DNA from: Blautia wexlerae DSM 19850
GTDB taxonomy: Bacteria; Bacillota; Clostridia; Lachnospirales; Lachnospiraceae
Reading direction: 5' to 3'
DNA length: 64,000 nucleotides
Assembly (NCBI RefSeq): GCF_025148125.1
Contig: NZ_CP102267.1
Location: 2,552,501 to 2,616,500 of the forward strand
In this document: positions 25,785-34,518 of the stretch, in pieces
Position numbering within the stretch: position 1 is the first letter of the stretch
How the letters are laid out: each line of letters starts with the position of its first letter
Notes under the pieces: generated by a model
The model's input: only the letters and a program-made list of their open reading frames with translations
Database searches by the model: none
What the model was told of the DNA's origin: nothing
Program-made: the position numbers and the translations under genes

Positions 25785-26525
25785 TCAGTTAGTCATTTTC
25801 TCATACTGTTCAGAAATCGTATCAATATCTCCGTAAGCGATCAGTTTTCCTTTTTCAAGGATCATCGCCTTATTACAGATTCTCTGAACCTGCGCCAGAG
25901 AATGAGAGACAAACAACACTGTTACACCCGAATCAAACATGCTGAGTACTTTCTTCTCACTCTTCTTACGGAATTTCGCATCACCTACAGATAATACCTC
26001 GTCCAATATCAGAATTTTGGGAGAAACCACTGTAGCAATCGAAAATCCAAGTCTGGATTTCATACCTGATGAATAGTTCTTGATCGGCACATCAATAAAA
26101 TCCTTCAATTCGGAAAATTTCACGATCTCATCATACTTCTCATCAATAAATTCTTTGGAATATCCAAGCATTGCTCCGTAAAGATAAATATTTTCCTTTC
26201 CTGTATACTGTTGATCAAATCCTGCACCCAGTTCCAGAAGCGGAACCATCTTCCCATGTTTTGTAACTGAACCTTCTGTTGGTTTGAAAACGCCTGCGAT
26301 AACCTTAAGAAGAGTACTCTTTCCTGCACCATTTAGTCCGAGGATTCCTACCCTGTCTCCTTTTTCCACTGTAAAGCTCACATTCTGCAAAGCCCAGAAT
26401 TCATTATATTTAATCTCTTTTTTAATTGACTTGATAATATAATCTTTCAGACTGTCTACTTTCTCTTTGCTGAGATTAAATTTCATACTCACATTATCAA
26501 CAATAATCGCTGGTTGTTTGCTCAT
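25785..26525 (-). CDS. tagH: ABC transporter ATP-binding protein for wall polymer export (TagH-like)
   Basis: This 246-residue ATPase of the polysaccharide-exporter subfamily has Walker A in GLNGAGKSTLLKVIAG near residue 66, the signature YSSGMKSRLGFSIAT near 155, Walker B ILILDEVLSVGDAKF near 180 and the H-loop SHSL near 215. The N-terminus (MSKQPAIIVDNVSMKFNLSKEKVDSLKDY) is typical of TagH/Wzt-type proteins. It lacks the long C-terminal extension of B. subtilis TagH. It pairs with the permease encoded 62 nt upstream. Together they should move the glycerol-phosphate polymer, or its lipid-linked form, across the membrane with ATP hydrolysis. Confidence 0.92.
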   Translation of the reverse strand: MSKQPAIIVDNVSMKFNLSKEKVDSLKDYIIKSIKKEIKYNEFWALQNVSFTVEKGDRVGILGLNGAGKSTLLKVIAGVFKPTEGSVTKHGKMVPLLELGAGFDQQYTGKENIYLYGAMLGYSKEFIDEKYDEIVKFSELKDFIDVPIKNYSSGMKSRLGFSIATVVSPKILILDEVLSVGDAKFRKKSEKKVLSMFDSGVTVLFVSHSLAQVQRICNKAMILEKGKLIAYGDIDTISEQYEKMTN

Positions 26526-26587
26526 TTTTTCTCCTTATTTTTCAAAAATAATTCGTTCCGCTGCCCTGCAGCTTTCTGTCTCAGTTC

Positions 26588-27364
26588 TCAGATGTAAAGA
26601 ATAAAATCATCCTGTTTCTTCTTGAAGCAGAATAATCCAATCACCATTGCCACAACGGAAAAGATAAGTGCATATGCAAAATAATGAATATTCATCGCTT
26701 TTCCAAATACTGAACATCTGAAAATATCAATCACACAATACAATGGGTTATATTTCAGTATCCATGCCCATCCACTCTTCAAAAGCTTTTCAGGATAATA
26801 GAAAATCGCACATGTATACATAACCAGCATAAGTGCTACAGACCAGAGATATTCCATATCTCTGAAAAATACACCTATTGTTGCCAGAATCATTCCGCAT
26901 CCATATGACATAACAAGAATCAGTATCAGTGCGATTGGTGCCTGAAGCAGATAGAACGTAGGCTTTACACCAAGTATTACACTCACCATTGCCAGTACGA
27001 TCAGTGAGATCAGAAAAATCACATAGTTAAAAAGCACACTGGACAGCGGATACAAATATTTGGGTACATATACCTTTTTGATCATTGCCGAGTTCTGACG
27101 TATAGATTTCAAAGCGGCCTTGGTGGACTGTGAAAAGAAACTGTACAGGAGTCGTCCGGTCAGGATATATACAGGAAAGGTCCTGTCTGTATTTCCATAC
27201 AAAGTACCAAATACAATTGTAAGCACAATCATGGTAAGCAGCGGCTCCAGCATAGACCATATCATTCCCAGATAAGAACGTCTGTATTTCAGCTTAATCC
27301 CTTTTTTTACCAGTTCTGACAGAAGAAACCGGTATTGCATAAAATTATCAACGTATTTTTTCAT
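26588..27364 (-). CDS. tagG: ABC-2 type polysaccharide exporter permease (TagG-like)
   Basis: This 258-residue permease has the ABC-2 family N-terminus (FLLSELVKKGIKLKYRRSYLGMIWSMLEPLLTMIVL) with the membrane-interface helix, and six transmembrane segments. It is the partner of the TagH-like ATPase and is the first gene of the wall-polymer operon. The length and the LGMIWSMLEPL signature match TagG/Wzm/KpsM-type exporters. ATG 27364 is preceded by TGGAGAGGAC. The leader (27365-27560) contains a GCGGAT/ATCCGC hairpin at 27434-27452. The terminator of the upstream Ydj-like genes at 27562-27634 separates the operons. Confidence 0.92.
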   Translation of the reverse strand: MKKYVDNFMQYRFLLSELVKKGIKLKYRRSYLGMIWSMLEPLLTMIVLTIVFGTLYGNTDRTFPVYILTGRLLYSFFSQSTKAALKSIRQNSAMIKKVYVPKYLYPLSSVLFNYVIFLISLIVLAMVSVILGVKPTFYLLQAPIALILILVMSYGCGMILATIGVFFRDMEYLWSVALMLVMYTCAIFYYPEKLLKSGWAWILKYNPLYCVIDIFRCSVFGKAMNIHYFAYALIFSVVAMVIGLFCFKKKQDDFILYI

Positions 27365-27561
27365 GTCCTCTCCATTATTTCTGTTTTTTATTTCATTTTA
27401 TAATTCTTTTGTGCAGAAATCTGTTATCGTCAGGCGGATATTTGCAATCCGCTTCGCAGTTTATTTTCTTTTTGCCGGACAACTGTCTCTACACAAAACA
27501 AACCACCTTGTACTGTATCATATTCTCTGATGTCTTGCAACCGGTATCCGTAATTTTACGC

Positions 27562-27634
27562 AAAATAAAATCCCAATCTTTCCTGTCATTTTATGGTTAT
27601 CCCATAAAATAATATAAAAGATCAGGATTTTTAT
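27562..27634 (-). terminator. Terminator of the YdjIGH-like operon
   Basis: Reading minus, AAAATCCTGATCTTT pairs with AAAGATTGGGATTTT, and an inner TTTTATGG/CCATAAAA stem lies inside. A T-rich tail (ATTTTATTTT) follows. The stem lies 17 nt after the stop codon at 27651. Confidence 0.7.
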
Positions 27635-27650
27635 ATGTCATGCCAGTCAA

Positions 27651-28493
27651 TTAAAATGATCCACTGGAACCCCCATGCGTCTCACCCGAAGAACTTGTAT
27701 GGGTACTGCTTCCACCGCCACCGGAACTCTCTTCCTTCGGCTTCGCCGTACGTGTGACCTGATGATACAGAAATATATCCCGGCTTCTGTTAATATGAAG
27801 ACTTCCGTCTTTCATATAATCTGCTGCATCCGGCTTCATATGTACAGTCTTCATCCGGCTTCTCATTACTCCGGTTACGATCAGCGCGATCACAAATCCG
27901 ACCACAAGCGAAATGAGAAATATCATATAAAAAGGGATGGTTTCCTCCGGCAGATTTTCTACATCGTACGGTTCTCCGCTCTGTGCCTGAATGATAAATT
28001 CTTCGCACAGATCAGCAAACTTCATAAAGCCCTCATAATACTCACCATCGGATAAATATGACCCAAAATTGTCCGTCATATATTCCTGTCCTGCATCAGT
28101 AAAAATCTGAATAGCCTCTCCATGTGTGGAGATACACCACTTACGTTCTGACATGGTTATCAAAAACAATATACCACTCTTGTCCTCTCCCATGCCATAG
28201 TCATTATAATCAAAGAAATCATCTGCATAATCCTGCGGAACTGCACCATCCAGAGTCTCCTCTGTGACAACCACAACATCACAGCCGTAGTCCTCGCTGA
28301 CCTGATCCAGTTTCGCCTCCAGTTCTTCTTCCTGCCCATCATCTAACAGATCTGCAAAATCTGCCAGCCTTTCTGTATGCACTTCTTCTGCTGCATAAAC
28401 ATTTTCTGAAAATGCTTCCGTCACAAATCCTGTTGTACCTGATACAGTAAGGACAGAAGCCAGAAATACAGGTATGATCTTTTTCTTCAGCAT
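27651..28493 (-). CDS. TPM-domain membrane protein (YdjH/YgcG-like)
   Basis: The 280-residue protein has a signal peptide (KKKIIPVFLASVLTVSGTTG, about residues 3-22, cleaved near AYAAEE), a TPM domain at about 45-160 (DLLDDGQEEELEAKLDQVSED; YGMGEDKSGILFLI), one TM at about 186-208 and a Gly/Ser-rich tail ending SSGSF. TPM domains are extracytoplasmic; some act as phosphatases in photosystem assembly (Psb32-like), but bacterial YgcG/YdjH functions are poorly known. It is the last gene of a three-gene run (SPFH, zinc-ribbon, TPM) matching B. subtilis ydjI, ydjG and ydjH, which act with PspA in membrane stress. The start 28493 has AGGGGAGGACG upstream. Confidence 0.85.
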   Translation of the reverse strand: MLKKKIIPVFLASVLTVSGTTGFVTEAFSENVYAAEEVHTERLADFADLLDDGQEEELEAKLDQVSEDYGCDVVVVTEETLDGAVPQDYADDFFDYNDYGMGEDKSGILFLITMSERKWCISTHGEAIQIFTDAGQEYMTDNFGSYLSDGEYYEGFMKFADLCEEFIIQAQSGEPYDVENLPEETIPFYMIFLISLVVGFVIALIVTGVMRSRMKTVHMKPDAADYMKDGSLHINRSRDIFLYHQVTRTAKPKEESSGGGGSSTHTSSSGETHGGSSGSF

Positions 28494-28508
28494 ATCTTTC
28501 GTCCTCCC

Positions 28509-29603
28509 CTAAAAAATCAGCAGTCCGGCAAGGCACAAAACAACCGTAAATACAGCGGTCAGTCCGGCAAGCCATTTCAAATAAATTCCCCTGTCAATCG
28601 GAAGGTCTCCTGTCATTTTTCCGGTTTGTCCGTTCATTGCAAATATATATTTCTTATCTTTCCATGTTGTATTCAGAATCCATACCGGATACAGTGCATA
28701 CTGTGCTTTTCCGCCTGAAATATTTACGTTTGTATTTTCGGGAACAACAGAAGCATAACCCTTCACTGTATCTGCCAGTACTTCCTCTGCGCTCTTTTTC
28801 ATACGGTCATGTGCCCTGTTGATGCTCTCTTTTTCACTGACATCATACTTATCTGCCAGATATCCGGAAAGATATGCGGTCTGAAAATCCACAGACTCTG
28901 AAATTTTAAATGGTTCAATGGATTCCATCAAATCATCTGCCATCTTTTCTGATCCATCTACAGGTACAGAAACGAATGTCATCTCTCCGCTTCGCTCCAC
29001 AGAATAGTAGCTGGTCTCCGTATAATCATAATCATGGTCACTCCACATTCTTACCTTTGTCGCCTTATAACGCACATCAGCATCAACATCCCCGTCAAAA
29101 AGCCAGAACGGAACATATAGCCCCTTAATCTCATCAATATGATTTTCCCTGCGAAATGCTTTTGGCAAAAATGTTCTTCCCTTAATATGCCTGTAATATG
29201 CTTCTTTTGCCGCTTTCTTATCCAATTTGAACGGAATCACCAGATCCGGCCTTAATGCACCTTTAAACTTCTCTGTCATAATTACGGGATTTCCACAATA
29301 CGGACAATTTGATGCTCCTGTATTCTCATCTGCGATAATCTCACCACCACAGGACTGACAGGTATAGACATTCATTCCATCTGTCTCACCTTCCTGCCAT
29401 TCTCCACCGGCATCTGTCTGCCATCCTGACAGATCATCCTGCTGTCCGGCTTCACGCTCCATCTGCGCATCCAGTTCTTTTAATGTTTCCAGTTCAAATT
29501 CTGTATCACAGTATGGACACTTCATTTTCTGGGACTTACTGTCAAATTCTATTGCACCGCCACAGGCAGGGCATTTATATTCTCTCAGATCAGACATAGA
29601 CAT
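28509..29603 (-). CDS. TFIIB-type zinc-ribbon membrane protein (YdjG-like)
   Basis: This 364-residue protein has two zinc ribbons in the first 105 residues (CPACGGAIEFDSKSQKMKCPYC at about 10-31; CQSCGGEIIADENTGASNCPYC at about 83-104), a middle soluble domain with DGDVDADVRYKATKVRM, and a hydrophobic C-terminus (about 340-364, WLAGLTAVFTVVLCLAGLLIF) that should anchor it in the membrane. It is 15 nt upstream of the TPM gene and 18 nt downstream of the SPFH gene, so all three are one operon. The arrangement is that of B. subtilis YdjG, reported to recruit PspA. The C-terminal anchor leaves most of the protein in the cytoplasm. Confidence 0.85.
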   Translation of the reverse strand: MSMSDLREYKCPACGGAIEFDSKSQKMKCPYCDTEFELETLKELDAQMEREAGQQDDLSGWQTDAGGEWQEGETDGMNVYTCQSCGGEIIADENTGASNCPYCGNPVIMTEKFKGALRPDLVIPFKLDKKAAKEAYYRHIKGRTFLPKAFRRENHIDEIKGLYVPFWLFDGDVDADVRYKATKVRMWSDHDYDYTETSYYSVERSGEMTFVSVPVDGSEKMADDLMESIEPFKISESVDFQTAYLSGYLADKYDVSEKESINRAHDRMKKSAEEVLADTVKGYASVVPENTNVNISGGKAQYALYPVWILNTTWKDKKYIFAMNGQTGKMTGDLPIDRGIYLKWLAGLTAVFTVVLCLAGLLIF

Positions 29604-29621
29604 TTCTCCCCCTGCTGTATT

Positions 29622-30911
29622 TTACTGTCTTGGCTTTCCACATTCTGCACAGAACTTTCCTGTATTTACCGCACCACAGCTGCATGTCCACTTTCCGGTC
29701 GGTCTTGGGCTTCCGCATTCAGAACAGAATTTACCGGTATTTACTGCGCCGCAGCTGCATATCCACTCTTCCCGCTGCGGTTTCGGTTTACCACATTCAG
29801 AGCAGAATTTTCCTGTATTCTCTGCACCACATTCACATTTCCATGTTCCTGCCCCGGATGCCGGCTGCATATTCTGTGCTGCCTGTTGCTGTGCTGCCTG
29901 CTGCTGTGCCCCCATCTGATAGAGATTCTGCATATTCGCTCCACCTGCCTGGCCTGCCATGCCCATTCCCATAAATCCGGTCATAGCACCTGCAGTGTTG
30001 GAGGCTGCTGATTTCATTGCATCTGCCTGAGCACCGGCAAGTGTCGCTGCTGCCATAGTCGGATCTCTGAGAATGGCATTCTTCTGTGCATCTTTGATAA
30101 GCTGTGCATCCTCTTCCGGAAGAGTCACAGGATTCATGGCAATGGAAACAACCGCAAGACCTCTGGTCTGCTGCCATTTTTTCGTAAGGGCTTCATTCAT
30201 GGCATCGCATAATTCCAGAACATGTCCCGGAATGGCACTTGGACGGATCTGAAGTTCTGAGATTTTTGCAAATGCAGGCTGAAGAGCACTTACAAATTCT
30301 GTCTTTAACTGAACTTCAATTTCTTCTCTGTCATACTGCTGTTCAACATTTCCGCACACATTTGTATAAAACAGGAGCGGATCGACAATCTTATAAGAAT
30401 ATACTCCATTACAGCGCACAGATACATCTATGTCAAGACCGATATTTCTGTCAACTACCCGGAATGGGATTGGATTTGCTGTTCCGAATTTATTATCTAC
30501 CAGTTCTTTTGTATTAAAATAATAAACCCTCTGGTCTTTGCCTGTATCGCCGCCAAATGTAAAACGCTTCTTTACTGTATCAAAAGTCCTGTGGATCCCC
30601 TCTCCCAGACTTCCGGCAAAAATACTTGGTTCTGTGGATGCATCATAGGTAAACTGTCCGGGTTCTGCACAAACCTCCACAACCTTTCCCTGTTCTACGA
30701 TGATCATACACTGACCATCTGCAACAGCAATTCCGGAACCGCTTGAAATAATATTATCGCTGCCTTTTTTGTTGGAAGAACGTCCGCCTACTCTCTTCTC
30801 ACCCTTTACAACCAGAACATCTTTATCTATTGCATCGCAGTAAAAAAACTCCTTCCACTGATCTGCCATTGTTCCGCCAAATGCACCGGCTGCTGCTTTG
30901 ATCAATCCCAT
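29622..30911 (-). CDS. SPFH-domain protein with three C-terminal zinc ribbons (YdjI-like)
   Basis: This 429-residue protein carries an SPFH/band-7-like fold in its first 260 or so residues (FFYCDAIDKDVLVVKGEKRVG; VVDRNIGLDIDVSVRCNG), a Gln/Ala-rich spacer (GAQQQAAQQQAAQ, about 325-345), and three near-identical double-CxC zinc-ribbon repeats of about 24 residues at 357-428, each of the form W-x-C-x-C-GAxNTGKFCxECGxP. It resembles COG4260 proteins (YdjI), which act with YdjG/YdjH in envelope-stress responses. The three ribbons are a multiplied version of the usual tail, which points to recent tandem duplication. PspA is not encoded nearby. Confidence 0.87.
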   Translation of the reverse strand: MGLIKAAAGAFGGTMADQWKEFFYCDAIDKDVLVVKGEKRVGGRSSNKKGSDNIISSGSGIAVADGQCMIIVEQGKVVEVCAEPGQFTYDASTEPSIFAGSLGEGIHRTFDTVKKRFTFGGDTGKDQRVYYFNTKELVDNKFGTANPIPFRVVDRNIGLDIDVSVRCNGVYSYKIVDPLLFYTNVCGNVEQQYDREEIEVQLKTEFVSALQPAFAKISELQIRPSAIPGHVLELCDAMNEALTKKWQQTRGLAVVSIAMNPVTLPEEDAQLIKDAQKNAILRDPTMAAATLAGAQADAMKSAASNTAGAMTGFMGMGMAGQAGGANMQNLYQMGAQQQAAQQQAAQNMQPASGAGTWKCECGAENTGKFCSECGKPKPQREEWICSCGAVNTGKFCSECGSPRPTGKWTCSCGAVNTGKFCAECGKPRQ

Positions 30912-31277
30912 AATTTATATCTCCTTCCTGATTACATATTATTTTATACATATTTCTTACAGATATTTTCTACCCATATTTCCTGTTAGTGTGCCGACAA
31001 GTTGATTTCTCGAACAATCTTGCGTCTAAATTTCTTATTTTGCGGGTAATTGTGTGTGTTTTTTTACAATATAATATTTTTACAGTTACAAATTGATATT
31101 TATAAGTTCATCATATCATACATTTTCCGAATTGTCATGCGCAAAAACTCCTCTTTTCTGTCATTTTGCAACATATGAGCACATAAATCGCTGCAGTCCA
31201 CTCCACAGTAACTATAATGCGACGCGCAGTTATTCAAAAGTTCATGAATAGCAATATACACTTACAATGTATGAAAT
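30912..31277. other. Intergenic region between the Ydj-like operon and the RsbW-like gene
   Basis: A 366-bp AT-rich gap with A/T tracts, for example GTGTGTGTTTTTTTACAATATAATATT around 31050-31080. It holds the promoter region of the Ydj-like operon on the minus strand and the 3' end of the RsbW-like transcript. No clear promoter hexamers, terminator or ORF could be assigned. Confidence 0.3.
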
Positions 31278-31706
31278 CTATAAATTCTTTTTTAATTTCA
31301 ATATATTTTTCCCGTCTGCATATTCATATGAAACCTCATCCATCATTTCCTTAACCAGAAAAATTCCAAGCCCCCCGATTTTTCTTTTTTCTATATCCAG
31401 GGTAACATCCGGATCTTTATTTTCTAATGGATTATAAGGAATGCCTTTGTCTATAAACGTCAGTTCCAGTCTTTCAGGAAAATTCTTTATTTCAACCTGT
31501 ACAGTTGCCTCTCCAGTTTTTGGCGTATAAGCATAATAGGCAATATTGCCAAATATCTCATCTATCGCAATATCTATCTCCATCTGTACTTTTGCAGAAC
31601 ATCCATTTGCTTCCAGTATGGAATTTACAAAATCTGTAATTACCGCTATATTCTCTATTTTTGCTTCTTCTGTAATACTTTTCAAATCCACTTCTCCTTC
31701 CTTCAT
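31278..31706 (-). CDS. RsbW-like ATP-binding regulatory kinase (HATPase_c)
   Basis: A 142-residue HATPase-type protein with the N-box IDIAIDEIFGNIAYYAYTP near residue 45, the D-box FIDKGIPYNPLENKD near 85 and the G-box KIGGLGIFLVKEMMDEVSYEY near 112. This pattern fits anti-sigma factor/serine kinase proteins (RsbW, SpoIIAB). It probably phosphorylates the STAS protein encoded just upstream. No sigma factor or PP2C phosphatase lies nearby. An ATG at 31706 is annotated, but a TTG at 31685 has AAGGAAGGAG 7 nt before it, and could be the real start (135 aa). Confidence 0.85.
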   Translation of the reverse strand: MKEGEVDLKSITEEAKIENIAVITDFVNSILEANGCSAKVQMEIDIAIDEIFGNIAYYAYTPKTGEATVQVEIKNFPERLELTFIDKGIPYNPLENKDPDVTLDIEKRKIGGLGIFLVKEMMDEVSYEYADGKNILKLKKNL

Positions 31707-31767
31707 TCAGTTCAGGTAAATAGAATCCCCCTTTTCGCTGTGCAGTTCTGTATCTTTACAACCACAG

Positions 31768-32070
31768 TCATTCGATTGACAGTATGTCTGCAAATCCCGT
31801 AATATCGAATACATCCTGTATGATATCACTCACATGAATCAATTTCATAGTTCCTTTTACATTCATAAATTTCTGCATTTTCAGAATAACACGCAGGCCG
31901 GCTGATGAAATATATTCAAGCCCTGCAAAATCCAATACAAGTTCCTGAGTATTGATCAACTCTTTCTCGGCAAAAGTATCCAATTCAGGTGCAGTTGCTG
32001 TATCTAATCTCCCGGTCAAAAATACCGTATCTTTTGTTCCTTCATTTTTCTTTTCAATTTTTAGACTCAT
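31768..32070 (-). CDS. STAS-domain anti-sigma factor antagonist (RsbV-like)
   Basis: This 100-residue protein consists of one STAS domain (VFLTGRLDTATAPELDTFAEKE; LVLDFAGLEYISSAGLRVILKMQKFM), the length and form of RsbV/SpoIIAA-type antagonists. The Ser in YISSAGLRV near residue 58 is the expected phosphorylation site. It is 61 nt upstream of the RsbW-like gene, so together they would form a partner-switching pair. It may control a membrane or regulatory target rather than a sigma factor. Its regulated partner is unknown. Confidence 0.88.
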   Translation of the reverse strand: MSLKIEKKNEGTKDTVFLTGRLDTATAPELDTFAEKELINTQELVLDFAGLEYISSAGLRVILKMQKFMNVKGTMKLIHVSDIIQDVFDITGFADILSIE

Positions 32071-32157
32071 TTTCTCTCTCCTTTTTCAGATAATGTCAAA
32101 TTTCTGTTCTGTCAGCATCTTCTGCCTCCATCTGTATATTCACTCTATCCACCCTGA

Positions 32158-32247
32158 TATCTGCAAATTGCTCCATTACTGAACAACTCCCATATTTATC
32201 ATATTCATTGTAACATAAACAGGAGATGAATGCATCATCTCCTGTCT
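32158..32247. repeat. Dispersed intergenic repeat, short copy
   Basis: The stretch GATATCTGCAAATTGCTCC...AACTCCC plus the terminal palindrome AGGAGATGAATGCATCATCTCCT closely resembles the longer element at 42617-42824. Thirty-one bases (32217-32247) are identical to 42794-42824. The palindrome (ACAGGAGATGA/TCATCTCCTGT) may act as a terminator for the upstream minus-strand genes. It lies between maa and the STAS gene. Confidence 0.65.
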
Positions 32248-32276
32248 ATTATTTACCTGTATTTTGTGGAATTGAT

Positions 32277-32296
32277 TACTGTTCACTCCGTTCACA
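32277..32296. repeat. TTACTGTTCACTCCGTTCAC motif
   Basis: This copy is identical over 20 nt to 4857-4876. It lies 59 nt downstream of the maa stop on the minus strand (in that orientation GTGAACGGAGTGAACAGTAA). Shorter forms TTACTGTTCAC occur at 12379-12389, 14150-14160 and 14704-14714. Confidence 0.6.
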
Positions 32297-32354
32297 GCAA
32301 CACGCTTCGCAAAGTATGTCTCGGGATTTTGGCATAGGCAAACTGTCAGTTCTG

Positions 32355-32990
32355 CTATTTATTTTTATTCTTTACTTCTTCCCACGCCTCATCATCAAAT
32401 TTCTGTTTCTTAAAGTAATAGATTCTGTCTTCGTCTGTAATCTTGCGGATTACTTTACATGGATTTCCAGCTGCGATCGTATTATCCGGGATATCTTTGG
32501 ATACTACACTTCCTGCACCGATCACTACATTACTTCCAACGGTAACACCCGGAAGAATCACTGTATTTCCGCCGATCCATACATTATCTCCCACTGTTAC
32601 AGGAATTCCGTATTCATATCCTGAATTACGGCTGTCCGGATGAACCGGATGACCCGCTGTATAAATGGAGACATTTGGCGCGATCTGAACATTTTTTCCA
32701 CATGTTACTTTTCCCACATCAAGGATTGTCAGATTATAATTGGAATAGAAATTCTCACCTACTTCAATGTTCCAGCCATAGTCACAGTGGAATGGTGCTT
32801 CCACCCAGACATTTTCGCCTGTTTTTCCAAAAATATTCTTGATCATCTGAGGCGCTTCCTTACTCTGTCTGAATGGTGGCAGCTGATTAAAATCATAAAT
32901 CTTCTGTTTGCATGCCTGTCTGTCCTCTTCAAGCCCATCTAACCACGCTTTGTACGGAAGTCCGCTTAACATTCTTTCTCTCTGATTCAT
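32355..32990 (-). CDS. maa: Sugar O-acetyltransferase (maltose/galactoside type)
   Basis: This 211-residue left-handed beta-helix (hexapeptide repeat) acetyltransferase has the Mac/NodL N-terminal domain (RMLSGLPYKAWLDGLEEDRQACKQKI) and repeats such as VKVGSNVVIGAGSVVSKDI. The catalytic His lies in IYTAGHPVHPD near residue 115. It uses acetyl-CoA to acetylate sugars such as maltose or galactosides, and the substrate cannot be told from sequence. ATG 32990 follows AGGAGAAGATAACAA. It stands apart from the MATE gene (132-nt gap) and is followed by the repeat at 32217-32247. Confidence 0.92.
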   Translation of the reverse strand: MNQRERMLSGLPYKAWLDGLEEDRQACKQKIYDFNQLPPFRQSKEAPQMIKNIFGKTGENVWVEAPFHCDYGWNIEVGENFYSNYNLTILDVGKVTCGKNVQIAPNVSIYTAGHPVHPDSRNSGYEYGIPVTVGDNVWIGGNTVILPGVTVGSNVVIGAGSVVSKDIPDNTIAAGNPCKVIRKITDEDRIYYFKKQKFDDEAWEEVKNKNK

Positions 32991-33122
32991 TTGTTATCTT
33001 CTCCTTTACGTTTTTATTTTTAACTGTTAAATACCCTGCACAACCTTATCACATCATTATTTTGTAAATGATGTGCCAGAAGCCTTAATAGTTACACTAT
33101 TTCCAAGCATTTATATTCTGAT

Positions 33123-34478
33123 TTAATTGAGTTCTGTAAGGTTTCTCACCCAGTTATATTTTTTGTAATGTCTATATACAGCAGGAAGTTTTATTATCTC
33201 GTCCATGCTGATAATAAAATAAACCACCATGATCGGAAGTTTCAGCACAAATGCTGTTATCATCCCTATCGGGATCAGAATCACCCACATCGTTACTGCA
33301 TCACATTTCAGTCCAAATTTCGTGTCTCCGCCTGCGCAGAATACACCGGCAATCACTGTGGCATTCACCGACTTTCCTATCATATAATAGGTACAGATAT
33401 ACATCATATTCTTTAAATAAGAATGTGCCTGTGCACTGAGACTGCCCGTAAATATCCTTAAAACCGGGCTCACTGCCAAAAGTATAAGCCCTGAAACTGC
33501 GCCTGCAAATACCGCAAGCTTAAAAAGTCTGTTTCCGTATTCCGTGGCCCGTTCCATCTCGCCTTTTCCAAGCTCGTTTCCGACAATAATACCAGCTCCG
33601 ATTCCGATTCCATTACATACACATGCGATAATATTTTTCAGAATATTTGCTACGGAATTGGCGGCCACCGCATCACTGCCCAGATGTCCCATAATAACCG
33701 AAAACATGGTAAATCCACATCCCCAGACCAGTTCATTTCCAAGAACAGGTGTCGTATAGTGCCAGAAATCCTTTTTCAGTTTCTTCGAGCTGTTTCGGAT
33801 ATATTTTAGTCGGACACATACTAATGAACGGTGCATATTTTCATAAATAGTCAGTAGCAATTCAAGCGCCCTGGAAACTGTAGTTGCAAGTGCAGCCCCC
33901 GCAATTCCCATAGCAGGAAATCCCGCCAGCCCGAAAATAAATATCACATTAAATCCAATATTAATCACAACCGCTACTGATCCATAGATGGTACTCTTTG
34001 CAGTTCTTCCGCTGTTTTTCATAATACAGAGATAAATCTGCGAAAATCCCATAAACAGATAAGAAACACTCACAATTCGAAGATACGGAATTCCTGCCTG
34101 AATCAATCTTATGTCATTCGTAAATATTCTCATAAGAAATCCCGAAAAAAACATTGCAGCTATAAAAAATACAACTGATACAGCCATAGAAATTTTAAGA
34201 ACGATTGCCAGAATCTCCTCTACTGAATCTGTATCGCCTTTTCCCCAGTACTGCGCAGCCAGAGTTGTCGCGCCAATCGTAAGGGCAAGCATAAACAGAT
34301 TATGCACAAACTGTATCTGTGTTGCCAGTGAAACAGCAGATAATGATGTCTGGCTGACAAATCCCAGCATAAACGCATCAGAAGCACTTACCAGCGCAGT
34401 CATAAGATTCTGGATTGCGATTGGAAATACCAGTCCCCATAGCTTTCTGTAAAAAATTCTTTTTTCTGATTCCATCAT
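33123..34478 (-). CDS. MATE-family efflux transporter
   Basis: This 451-residue protein has 12 predicted transmembrane segments and the MATE N-terminus (FYRKLWGLVFPIAIQNLMTALVSASDAFMLGFV). It should expel drugs or cationic compounds using the proton or sodium gradient. The family substrate is not predictable from sequence. Its start faces the divergent AraC gene (34593), so the two may be functionally linked, with the AraC protein controlling the transporter. The 114-bp space between contains a perfect 14-bp palindrome ACATCTGCAGATGT (34499-34512) and overlapping -10 hexamers on both strands. Confidence 0.92.
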   Translation of the reverse strand: MMESEKRIFYRKLWGLVFPIAIQNLMTALVSASDAFMLGFVSQTSLSAVSLATQIQFVHNLFMLALTIGATTLAAQYWGKGDTDSVEEILAIVLKISMAVSVVFFIAAMFFSGFLMRIFTNDIRLIQAGIPYLRIVSVSYLFMGFSQIYLCIMKNSGRTAKSTIYGSVAVVINIGFNVIFIFGLAGFPAMGIAGAALATTVSRALELLLTIYENMHRSLVCVRLKYIRNSSKKLKKDFWHYTTPVLGNELVWGCGFTMFSVIMGHLGSDAVAANSVANILKNIIACVCNGIGIGAGIIVGNELGKGEMERATEYGNRLFKLAVFAGAVSGLILLAVSPVLRIFTGSLSAQAHSYLKNMMYICTYYMIGKSVNATVIAGVFCAGGDTKFGLKCDAVTMWVILIPIGMITAFVLKLPIMVVYFIISMDEIIKLPAVYRHYKKYNWVRNLTELN

Positions 34479-34488
34479 ATCCCTCTGA

Positions 34489-34518
34489 TTGATTTTTTAC
34501 ATCTGCAGATGTTATAAT
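34489..34518 (+). promoter_or_regulatory. Divergent promoter with palindrome ACATCTGCAGATGT
   Basis: TTGATT (34489-34494), an 18-nt spacer and TATAAT (34513-34518) face the AraC gene. On the minus strand an overlapping TATAAT (34522-34517) points to the MATE gene. The perfect palindrome at 34499-34512 lies in the spacer and is a candidate operator. Confidence 0.5.

Noticed and set aside
33051..33074. ACATCATT/AATGATGT hairpin between maa and the MATE gene
   Set aside because: It has a short stem and no T-run on either strand, so a terminator call is not supported.
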